A stretch of DNA of 13,722 bases from Myxococcales bacterium (GTDB taxonomy: Bacteria > Myxococcota > Polyangia > HGW-17 > SLPX01), in assembly GCA_007131745.1 (NCBI GenBank), contig SLPX01000328.1, positions 1-13,722 of the forward strand, written 5' to 3'. Below, piece after piece: positions 7,671 through 13,722 of the stretch (its first letter is position 1; every line of letters starts with the position of its first letter). The notes below the pieces were generated by a model. That model was given only the letters and a program-made list of their open reading frames with translations, did no database searches and was not told the origin of the DNA. Made by a program: the position numbers and the translations under genes.

Positions 7671-8543
7671 TTAATTCCCGCAGAAGCGAGGACTGCCCAA
7701 CATTTTTTTGAGCCTCTTGATCCTCTGAAGCGCTTCCGCAGCTTCCGAAGACTTGGGAAATTGGTTTCTAAGCTGCGTCAAGATCTCTATTGCGTTTTTG
7801 CAATACTTCAGTTCCTGGTAGCATTGAGCTCTCAACAACCACGCAGCAGGCGCCAATTTGCCATCGGGAAACTGCTTGATAAATCTCCGCAAACTCAATT
7901 CGGCCGCACCGAACTTGTTTTCTCGTGCATAGCTTTCAGCAAGATTGAAAAAAGCGCGCTCTGCACGGGGATCATCCGGATGCCGATCCACGAATTGCTG
8001 GTAATAATTTCTCGCCTTTACATAGGCTCCGGTTCGATAACTTTTTTGGGCGGCCTCGAACAGTTCATCCGCGCCCTGAGGTTCCTGAGGTTTGGTATGC
8101 CATGCAACCACCTTGGCCTTGAAAGCATCCAGGTCTTCCCTGATGGCGCTTACCACCCGGATAATGTCTTCCCTGCTTTTTTCAGTAAGAGCTCCCTTTT
8201 GCTTGTAATCCTTTTCCAGGTCTTCCAGCCTTCCCAGTATTTTTCCAACCTGCGTTTCCACAACCTCAAACTTGGCCCCCAAATCGGCCGAGTTTCTGAG
8301 AAGAAGCTGCTTCGCGCTTTCCAGCACTTCCGACAGTTTTTCCTGGTCTTTTTTTGCCGAGGCCAGAGCTTCTTCCAGTTCTTTTCGCTGCTCTTTCATC
8401 CGGTCAAGCTGCAATTCAAGGCCGGAGATCTGTTCGCGCATGAGATCTCCCTGTTTCCTGGTGGTTACAAAATGACAACCGCCTAGAAAAAGACACAAGG
8501 CAAGAATTGCACCCCTCTCTCTTATGTGAGCGATCAATACCAT
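7671..8543 (-). CDS. CpoB/YbgF-like lipoprotein with coiled coil and TPR repeats
   Basis: A 290-residue predicted lipoprotein. The signal sequence ends in LGGC (Cys23), a good lipobox. Residues about 33-130 are a long charged coiled coil ([20 protein letters not shown] and onward). Residues about 155-285 contain TPR units in the style of CpoB/Ybg[21 protein letters not shown], then [20 protein letters not shown] and [20 protein letters not shown], each followed by an 'FP.s' or 'HPDD' turn. In E. coli CpoB, a periplasmic Tol-Pal partner, links outer-membrane constriction to peptidoglycan synthesis. This protein has the same order (coiled coil, then TPR) and directly follows a Pal-like gene, so an analogous role is likely. 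Unlike E. coli CpoB it seems lipid-anchored. Its ATG overlaps the end of the Pal gene by 10 bp, which suggests coupled translation. Confidence 0.88.
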   Translation of the reverse strand: MVLIAHIRERGAILALCLFLGGCHFVTTRKQGDLMREQISGLELQLDRMKEQRKELEEALASAKKDQEKLSEVLESAKQLLLRNSADLGAKFEVVETQVGKILGRLEDLEKDYKQKGALTEKSREDIIRVVSAIREDLDAFKAKVVAWHTKPQEPQGADELFEAAQKSYRTGAYVKARNYYQQFVDRHPDDPRAERAFFNLAESYARENKFGAAELSLRRFIKQFPDGKLAPAAWLLRAQCYQELKYCKNAIEILTQLRNQFPKSSEAAEALQRIKRLKKMLGSPRFCGN

Positions 8544-9346
8544 ATGAATAATGCCTTACGATCCTTTGCCCAGGTTTCCTCGCAAGTTCCCGTAGCCTCG
8601 AGTTCACCCTTGGGAACCACGTGCAATCTCTGTGAATCGATTCCCAGTCTTTCCAGATACCTCTTTACAGTCTGCGCTCGTTCATTCGACAGAGCCAAAT
8701 TGTATTCCTCCGTTCCCCGTGGATCGCAATGACCTTCAATCTGAATCGTACGATTCGGATGTTTTTTCAGGCATTCAGCATTTCTCTGAAGAATTTCCGT
8801 GGCCCCTTTTTGCAACGTCGCCCTGTCGAAGTCGAAATAGATCGTTTGCAAGGTACAATCATCAGGCCCTTCGGTCGGCATGGGCGCGGGCACGCACCGT
8901 CCGTTGCGGCAGATTTCATCATCTCCACAGTCATCGTCTTCTTGGCATGCATCCTCTCCAAGCCCTTCGCACACTCCGTCCCGGCAAACTCTTCCCGGAC
9001 CGCAATCATCATCAGAGGTGCATGCAACCCTCCGGCAGACACCGTCCTGACAAATTCTTCCCGGGCCGCATTCATCATCGGTGCTACACCTCTGGAGACA
9101 TGCACCTTCCACACAGCTATGCCCTTCAGGACAATGCGCATCTTCTTTGCATTCCACGCACGCGCCATTCACACAATGCGGTTTTTCCGTGGGGCAATCT
9201 TCGTCTGTCCGGCATGTTCCCGGTGGGAGCGGAGTTTTCGGATCCTTTTTTTTGCATCCCGAAGCAACAAAACTCAACCCCGCAATCATTAAAATCAATA
9301 TTACCAATCCGCGTTCTTCCCTGACTCGATTACTTGTACAAACCAT
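8534..9346 (-). CDS. Pal-like peptidoglycan-associated lipoprotein with five four-cysteine repeats
   Basis: A 270-residue predicted outer-membrane lipoprotein. After a hydrophobic signal sequence the lipobox ASGC places the lipidated Cys at 31, followed by KKKD. Residues 45-151 hold five cysteine modules. Residues about 165-270 form an OmpA-like peptidoglycan-binding domain: IYFDFDRATL (169-178), IEGHCDPRGTEEYN (203-216) and LSNERAQTVKRYL (219-231). Asp208 and Arg223 occupy the positions that bind the diaminopimelate peptide in Pal, and the C-terminus ends [11 protein letters not shown], like the end of E. coli Pal. It would tether the outer membrane to peptidoglycan. Inserting a disulfide-rich array between anchor and domain is unusual for Pal. 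ATG 9346 has GAGG four bases upstream. It leads the run to the CpoB-like gene and uvrB. tolQ, tolR, tolA and tolB are not in the window. Confidence 0.92.
   Translation of the reverse strand: MVCTSNRVREERGLVILILMIAGLSFVASGCKKKDPKTPLPPGTCRTDEDCPTEKPHCVNGACVECKEDAHCPEGHSCVEGACLQRCSTDDECGPGRICQDGVCRRVACTSDDDCGPGRVCRDGVCEGLGEDACQEDDDCGDDEICRNGRCVPAPMPTEGPDDCTLQTIYFDFDRATLQKGATEILQRNAECLKKHPNRTIQIEGHCDPRGTEEYNLALSNERAQTVKRYLERLGIDSQRLHVVPKGELEATGTCEETWAKDRKALFIWY
8894..9214 (-). repeat. Five tandem four-cysteine modules within the Pal-like protein
   Basis: Cysteines fall at residues 45, 51, 58, 63; 66, 72, 78, 83; 87, 93, 99, 104; 109, 115, 121, 126; and 134, 140, 146, 151. Modules 2-5 share the exact spacing C-x5-C-x5-C-x4-C, and module 1 has one extra residue. 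Acidic residues sit before the second Cys (for example TSDDDC, QEDDDC), and a Gly or an Asn-Gly usually sits before the fourth. The acidic loops could bind Ca2+, and the regular spacing suggests two disulfides per module. Similar short Cys repeats are common in secreted proteins of Myxococcota. Confidence 0.85.
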
Positions 9347-9644
9347 GTGACCTCTTTCTTACTCTATTGGTTTATTCCTTCCTATTTATAAAAACCCGCT
9401 TTTCCTACTCTTTTCCGAATTCCTTAACGTTTAGAGGATTCCAATTATTCCAACAAACTGCTCACACGCTAAGACCATTAACATACCGTGTCAAGATACC
9501 TTCCTCGAAAGCAAACCTGCCGGGTCTTTTGAACCCTTCCGGCATTTAATCGTTTTTTCTTGAAACTCGGGGGCTCTTCGTGGTTTCATCGATATATTCA
9601 AATCCATAGGTGTATTCACCGCGGCAAACCGGGAGAAAGTCGCC
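9347..9644. other. Intergenic region between divergent Pal-like and beta-barrel genes
   Basis: A 298-bp AT-richer gap. It holds a candidate promoter for the Pal-like gene (9466-9494), which implies a 5' leader of about 110 bases. An imperfect GCCGG/CCGGC hairpin lies at 9519-9543. No convincing plus-strand -35/-10 pair was found for the beta-barrel gene; TATATT at 9593-9598 has no partner at the right distance. No RNA gene or small coding sequence was recognised. Confidence 0.5.
9466..9494 (-). promoter_or_regulatory. Candidate sigma70-type promoter for the Pal-like/CpoB-like/uvrB run
   Basis: Reading the minus strand, a consensus TTGACA (9494-9489) is followed after exactly 17 bp by TAGCGT (9471-9466), a poor -10 with three of six matches. 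The perfect -35 and ideal spacing make it the best candidate in the gap. Confidence 0.4.
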
Positions 9645-10520
9645 ATGAAGTCAGTTATGTTCTACACTTTTTTGGTTGCAGCCTTGATTATCTTCTCAAA
9701 TCCCCTGCAAGCGCTTGGGGATGAAGACGCTCCACCGGTGTACGATCCCGATGAAAGCGTCCAGGAGCAGGAAGCCCCTCATGAAACCGAATTGCCGGAA
9801 GCTCCTCCTTCGGCAGGACCTCTGCCGGGGGCCGCGGACACGACTCCGCCGAAATACTTTGACCGGCCCTCAACTCTATACGGTATCGGGCTCAATTACC
9901 AACTCCTGGTGGTTCCACAGTTTTTTTTAAAAGCCTTTTTGCGCGCGGCCAAGTCAAACAGCCACCATCTCTACCGGCATGGGTTCGGCGCCCACTTCGT
10001 GCGCAGAAAAAAGAACTTGGACATGATCGTTAGATTGATGTTCGGGTTCATGATGTCCGAAAAAGACGACGGCAATTACCTGGGCAGGGGCCATGACTGG
10101 GACGAAGTGGATTACACTGAATTTCACAACCTCAACTTTCTTTGGGCTGATATAACCTTTATTTACAACTGGGAAGTAGCAAAGAATTTTTACCTCGGCG
10201 TCGGCGGTGGAATCGGCCTGGGCTGGGTCATGGGCAAAGTATACACCACCGGTTCTGAAGGTTGCACATCTTCCAACTATGACAATTGCACGGCCTGCCG
10301 TCCCGCGGGCGCGGTCTGCACTTCAAGCAAATGCGATAGAGACAGCTTCAGAAACAACCCCGACAGGGAAAAAGCAAGGGTGCCGCCCGTGCTTCCCGCG
10401 TTAAACGGCGTTTTTTCCATGCGCTACGATATATGGAGACACATGTCTGCAAGAGTTCAGACCGGCATTTTTCTCCCCGGCTTCTGGACGACTAACGTCA
10501 GCGTGGAATGGGTTTTTTGA
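9645..10520 (+). CDS. Predicted outer-membrane beta-barrel protein
   Basis: A 291-residue exported protein. The signal peptide is about residues 1-23 (hydrophobic FYTFLVAALIIFSNP, then a likely cleavage at LQA-LG). Residues 24-70 are Pro/Glu-rich and probably a flexible periplasmic stretch. From about residue 77 the chain alternates aromatic/aliphatic strands with polar turns (YGIGLNYQLLVVP, FGAHFVRRKKNLDMIVRLMFG, DITFIYNWEVAKNFYLGVGGG, VSVEWVF) and ends in Phe, the usual BAM recognition residue. A segment at 201-245 holds five Cys (207, 215, 218, 225, 230) and many polar residues; it is probably an extended loop. The barrel seems small, perhaps eight strands. GGGAG lies about nine bases before ATG 9645. 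The style resembles beta-barrel proteins of deltaproteobacteria, including the GltA/GltB type, but a specific family cannot be fixed by eye. The end is only 6 bp from the convergent TPR gene. Confidence 0.82.
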   Translation: MKSVMFYTFLVAALIIFSNPLQALGDEDAPPVYDPDESVQEQEAPHETELPEAPPSAGPLPGAADTTPPKYFDRPSTLYGIGLNYQLLVVPQFFLKAFLRAAKSNSHHLYRHGFGAHFVRRKKNLDMIVRLMFGFMMSEKDDGNYLGRGHDWDEVDYTEFHNLNFLWADITFIYNWEVAKNFYLGVGGGIGLGWVMGKVYTTGSEGCTSSNYDNCTACRPAGAVCTSSKCDRDSFRNNPDREKARVPPVLPALNGVFSMRYDIWRHMSARVQTGIFLPGFWTTNVSVEWVF

Positions 10521-10526
10521 CGGGAA

Positions 10527-13500
10527 TCAATCTGCAATACGCCTCAGGTTTCTCTCGGTTTCCTGCCTGCGGGTCTGCATGGCCTTGTCTCCCTTTGTAA
10601 GATCCAGAAAAGATTCCAAGTGTCTCTTGGCCTGCCGGTTATCGCGAAGCTGTAAAAACGCGTTTCCCAACATGTAGTGAGCATCGGCCAACCATTCCGC
10701 GCCCCTCTCCTCCAAAACCACAACAGCCTGTCTGAGACTTTGAACCGCAGCTTTGATCTGCCCGGCACGATAGTATTCTCGCCCCAAGATATAGTGTGCC
10801 CTGGGATAGCGCGGATCCAACTCCAACGCGTTTTCGAGCGCGCGTCGGGCATTTTTCGAATCTCTTCTCTCCAGGAGACATTCCGCCCTTAGGGTGTGCA
10901 CCGACGCGGATGGTTTGATCTTCAATATTCTGTCCAAATCCTCCATCGCGGACAGCACGGCCCCACGGCTGAAAGCTATTCTTGCCCGATATTCCAACAC
11001 ATCCACTGCATCCGGGTCGACCGCCAGGGCCTCTTTCAATTCAGCTACCGCTCGGTTTACATCTCCCCCGCCCATGTATGCCCTTGCCATAAGCAGCCGG
11101 GTTTCCACATCCCCTGCCTTTATCGCCAGGGACCTTTTTAGATAAACCTCGGCTTCATTGTAGTTTCCCGACTGCAGATAAGCCTTTCCCGCCATCCGAT
11201 TGACCCTGTAATCCATCCGTCTTTCTTCTGCCAACTTCAAAAGAAACTCCAGAGCCTTTTTCGTCTTTTCTTCGTCTCCGGTTTTCAGCCGATGCTCTGC
11301 AAGTGTTAGCTTGACCTTGATTGTCGGCCGGATTTTCACGCCCTCTTCCAGGATTTTGATCGCCTCGACCCGGTTGTTTGAAAGATCATGATACCGGGCC
11401 ATTTCAATTGCGATGCTTTTCCCGCTTTTAGCGGTATCCCAAACCTGTTGGAGTATTTCCTTGCCCTCATCCAGTTTGCCGGCGCTCAGATAGACCGATC
11501 CCAAAGAGGTCTTATACTCATTTTCAAAAGGCCGTTCTTCAAGGGCTTTCCGGTACTCAGCCACTGCTTCTTCCCATCGCTGCTGCTTTGCATACAAGTC
11601 TCCTCTAAGAACGGTGAGCGATGGATCCTTGATTCCCTGAACCTCGAGTTGCTCTATCTGAGCATAGGCTCCCGGAATCTCATTTATACTTCTGGTTTTG
11701 AAACGAATCCACGCGTCGTACGCGGGCACGTGTCGAGGATCGATCTCAAGGGCCAGCTTGTAATATTTTTCAGCCGCTTCGTCTTTACCCCGCGCTTGGT
11801 TGATTCTTCCCCTCAAAACCCTCAATATCGGTTCATTTTTGTGTCTTTTAAAAACCTTGCGCACCACCGCCTCAGCCTGGTCATTCTTTCCTTCGGCCAT
11901 GAGACATTCCGCTTCAATCCTGATCAGGTAAACATCCCTTCTTGCCTTGCGTTTCGCTGCTTGTACTCTCTTTATGCACTCGCCGTAACGGCCCGACCTA
12001 TATAGCGCCCATCCGTATTCACTCACCACAAGCGGATCAGTGGATTTCTTAGTTTTCTTGTCGAAAACAGCAAAAGCCTCGTCGGTTTTGCCTGACAATT
12101 CCAGGAATAACCCCCAAACAGCACCTGCGAGTTGATCAAGTTTGCGCGATCCGGATGCTTCAGCTTCTTTTACTTTCTCACCAATAAGATCCGCCAGTTC
12201 TTTGCGGTCTTTTTCCACAAAAGTTCCGGTCCGCCTGTTTCTGAGGTCAATCAAAATTTTCACAAGACGAGCTTCAAGATGGTCCGGACTCCCTTTCTTC
12301 GTTTTTTTGAGCCATGAAATCCCATCTGAAATGCGTCCCGCCCTCAAGTACGCCAGCGCCTTGCCGTAAGCTGCAGCGGGAAAATCCTTTTCTATTTTAA
12401 GCGCTTTCCTGAAAGCCCTTCCAGCCGCGTTTACGCGGCCTCGCTCCAGTTCCGCCCAACCCCAAAACACGCAACCCTCCGCGTCATTGTTTTTCCGGCA
12501 AAGACTCTCCAAAACCTTGGACGCCCGTTTGGATTTTTTGTTGTAGATATCCCTCAGCGCAGCCGCTTTGGTTATTTCATCATGCTTCTCCCCCGACTTT
12601 ACAGCTCTTGCGAGCGCGGACCGCGCCTTTTTGTAGTCTTTCTTTTTTATATCGTATCGAAGAGCAAGACTATATGCAGCCTTTGCCCAGGAAGCTGCCG
12701 CCACCGGGTTTTCTTTTTCTTTCGTAAACGTTTTTCTCGCCCGGTTCAAAGCTTTTTCGTAGCCTGAAACAGTATCTTCCCGAAGCTCTTTAAGATCAGG
12801 GATCTTCAAATCATCCGCGACCTTGACATCCCGCTCAACAGGTTTTCTTTCCCGTACAGTCTCCTCCGGTTTTGAACCCAAAACCTTCCAGAGAACGACC
12901 ACAACTACCAATAGCAAACACACTCCTCCGATTGCAGCCAGGAGAATCTTTTTTTCTTTGAACACTTCCAGTTTTTCGGACAATGATGCGAAAAACGCTC
13001 CCCGCGTTTTTGACGGCGCTGCCGAAACAACATCGGTTCGTATCGCTGATGAACCCGTTGGTTCTCTTTTCGGAGTTTCATCGCTTGCAGGCAATACCAC
13101 ATCCAGCTCGTCAAGGTCGATCGGCGTAGCTCCCAGATCCAATGACAGTGATGAATCCTCAGAGCTTTCCCTATCCCGGGGTTCAGCTGAAAAATCCAAT
13201 TCCCTGGCCCCGGTGTCCCAACCGGTTTCCTGCCCGCGGACTTGTTGTTTTTTCGGTTCCACCAGGTCCAGGTCTGAAACATCCAACCCCAGGTCTTCCC
13301 CCGGCTTGGCGACAGGTAAATTTTCCGCCCTGTCTTCGGATCCCCCTACCTCCCTCGGTGTCGGCAAATCCAAACCAAGATCTCTTCCCCCGGGTATCGG
13401 AGGAGGTCCGCCGGAAGAAGTTTCTTCTGCTGTTTTGGGCACGGGCAAATCAGGTGCTGATACCTCCCGAGACTTTGCTGTCGGCAGCTCCGGTTCTGAT

Positions 13501-13722
13501 ACCTCCCGAGACTTTGCTGTCGGCAAATCAGGTGCTGATGCCTCCCGAGACTTTGCTGCCGGCAACCCCGGCTCTGATACCTCCCGAGGCTTCGCTGCCG
13601 GCAACCCCGGCTCTGATACCTCCCGAGGCTTCGCTGCCGGCAGCTCCGGTTCTGACGCTTCTTTCTTCTTCAGCGCAGGCAACTCCGGTGACGACGCTTC
13701 TTTCTTCTTCAGCGCAGGCAGC
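10527..13722 (-). CDS. Large membrane-anchored TPR repeat protein (5' end outside window)
   Basis: The frame is open through the right edge, giving at least 1,064 residues; the true start lies outside the window. Residue numbers below count from the TTG codon at 13682. Residues 1-87 are a 13-residue tandem repeat (S-x-P-x-LP-x-x-K-x-x-E), and 88-230 are low-complexity with acidic Leu/Asp patches (DLGLDL, SLSLDLGATPIDLDELDVVL). A single membrane span follows at about 246-268 (genome about 12947-12879), with FKEKK before it, so the N-terminal part is predicted cytoplasmic and the rest periplasmic. From about 290 to 1040 there are many TPR units, clearest in the last 400 residues (for example AEKYYKLALEIDPRHVPAYD, AVAEYRKALEERPFENEYK, ARRALENALELDPRYPRAHY). 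TPR arrays scaffold protein complexes. The N-terminal style recalls large scaffold proteins of myxobacteria, some with an N-terminal zinc ribbon; any such domain would be beyond the edge. Its 3' end faces the beta-barrel gene at 6 bp. Confidence 0.9.
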   Translation of the reverse strand, partial: LPALKKKEASSPELPALKKKEASEPELPAAKPREVSEPGLPAAKPREVSEPGLPAAKSREASAPDLPTAKSREVSEPELPTAKSREVSAPDLPVPKTAEETSSGGPPPIPGGRDLGLDLPTPREVGGSEDRAENLPVAKPGEDLGLDVSDLDLVEPKKQQVRGQETGWDTGARELDFSAEPRDRESSEDSSLSLDLGATPIDLDELDVVLPASDETPKREPTGSSAIRTDVVSAAPSKTRGAFFASLSEKLEVFKEKKILLAAIGGVCLLLVVVVVLWKVLGSKPEETVRERKPVERDVKVADDLKIPDLKELREDTVSGYEKALNRARKTFTKEKENPVAAASWAKAAYSLALRYDIKKKDYKKARSALARAVKSGEKHDEITKAAALRDIYNKKSKRASKVLESLCRKNNDAEGCVFWGWAELERGRVNAAGRAFRKALKIEKDFPAAAYGKALAYLRAGRISDGISWLKKTKKGSPDHLEARLVKILIDLRNRRTGTFVEKDRKELADLIGEKVKEAEASGSRKLDQLAGAVWGLFLELSGKTDEAFAVFDKKTKKSTDPLVVSEYGWALYRSGRYGECIKRVQAAKRKARRDVYLIRIEAECLMAEGKNDQAEAVVRKVFKRHKNEPILRVLRGRINQARGKDEAAEKYYKLALEIDPRHVPAYDAWIRFKTRSINEIPGAYAQIEQLEVQGIKDPSLTVLRGDLYAKQQRWEEAVAEYRKALEERPFENEYKTSLGSVYLSAGKLDEGKEILQQVWDTAKSGKSIAIEMARYHDLSNNRVEAIKILEEGVKIRPTIKVKLTLAEHRLKTGDEEKTKKALEFLLKLAEERRMDYRVNRMAGKAYLQSGNYNEAEVYLKRSLAIKAGDVETRLLMARAYMGGGDVNRAVAELKEALAVDPDAVDVLEYRARIAFSRGAVLSAMEDLDRILKIKPSASVHTLRAECLLERRDSKNARRALENALELDPRYPRAHYILGREYYRAGQIKAAVQSLRQAVVVLEERGAEWLADAHYMLGNAFLQLRDNRQAKRHLESFLDLTKGDKAMQTRRQETERNLRRIAD
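13422..13722 (-). repeat. 39-bp in-frame tandem repeat (7 full units plus a partial)
   Basis: Seven full 39-bp units and a 28-bp partial unit at the edge encode 13-residue repeats such as SEPGLPAAKPREV, SEPELPTAKSREV and SAPDLPTAKSREV. Neighbouring units near 13570-13640 are nearly identical at the DNA level, while outer units have diverged (SSPELPALKKKEA on the far side, SAPDLPVPKTAEE on the inner side). This is the pattern expected from expansion by slippage or unequal recombination. Because the unit is a multiple of three, copy-number change would lengthen or shorten the protein without a frameshift. The array may continue beyond the window. Confidence 0.92.

Noticed and set aside
7761..8486. 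Plus-strand open frame of 241 codons
   Set aside because: Antisense to the CpoB-like lipoprotein, which has a lipobox, coiled coil and TPR units in the other frame.
8632..9324. Plus-strand open frames across the Pal-like gene
   Set aside because: Shadows of the repetitive Cys codons; they are His/Ser/Arg-rich and have no domain.
9519..9543. GCCGG/CCGGC hairpin followed by a T-rich stretch, possible terminator
   Set aside because: The stem is only five base pairs around a 15-base loop, the T-run begins about ten bases later, and no plus-strand gene ends just upstream.
9334..9549. Short plus-strand open frame in the intergenic gap
   Set aside because: No Shine-Dalgarno, no recognisable sequence, and it overlaps the start of the Pal-like gene and its candidate promoter.
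11388..12005. Plus-strand open frame of 205 codons
   Set aside because: Antisense to the TPR gene, which shows regular TPR units throughout this stretch.
13422..13722. CRISPR-like array
   Set aside because: The repeats are directly adjacent without unique spacers and stay in frame within a large coding sequence, so they are a coding tandem repeat.

Overview
The window looks like a piece of a Gram-negative chromosome. It carries two predicted outer-membrane lipoproteins (one Pal-like, one CpoB/YbgF-like), a beta-barrel protein ending in Phe, and a large membrane-anchored TPR protein. The cysteine-repeat lipoprotein, the TPR protein with a Pro/Ala/Lys-rich repetitive N-terminus and the beta-barrel family together suggest a deltaproteobacterium-like lineage (Myxococcota or a relative). 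That placement is inference from gene style; no rRNA or tRNA gene is present to support it. No transposase, integrase, CRISPR array or phage gene was seen.

Layout. (1) 1-2098, minus strand: a DUF72-family TIM-barrel protein followed 39 bp later by the start of an NFACT/RqcH-type ribosome quality-control gene that runs off the left edge. (2) 2197-2439, plus strand: a possible small coiled-coil protein whose 3' end overlaps the next gene tail to tail. (3) 2383-4247, minus strand: an XRE-cupin regulator overlapping a membrane-anchored protein with a faint ExbD/TolR-like stretch. A good sigma70-type promoter and a short palindrome lie upstream. (4) 4363-5663, plus strand: a small transaldolase and the tRNA m7G46 methyltransferase TrmB. 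(5) 5650-9346, minus strand: a three-gene run of Pal-like lipoprotein, CpoB-like lipoprotein and uvrB. (6) 9645-10520, plus strand: an outer-membrane beta-barrel protein. (7) 10527-13722, minus strand: a TPR protein of at least 1,064 residues, open at the right edge, with seven 39-bp in-frame tandem repeats near its visible N-terminus.

Housekeeping functions (RqcH, transaldolase, TrmB, UvrB) alternate with envelope genes. The right half is the most interesting part. The Pal homologue carries five regular four-cysteine modules between its lipid anchor and its peptidoglycan-binding domain. Next to it are a CpoB-like TPR lipoprotein, a barrel with a five-cysteine segment, and a long TPR protein with one membrane span. 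Together they could form a trans-envelope assembly: inner-membrane TPR scaffold, periplasmic adaptors, disulfide-rich peptidoglycan anchor, outer-membrane barrel. The classical tolQRAB genes are not in the window. The parallel with myxobacterial Glt-type envelope complexes is a hypothesis only.
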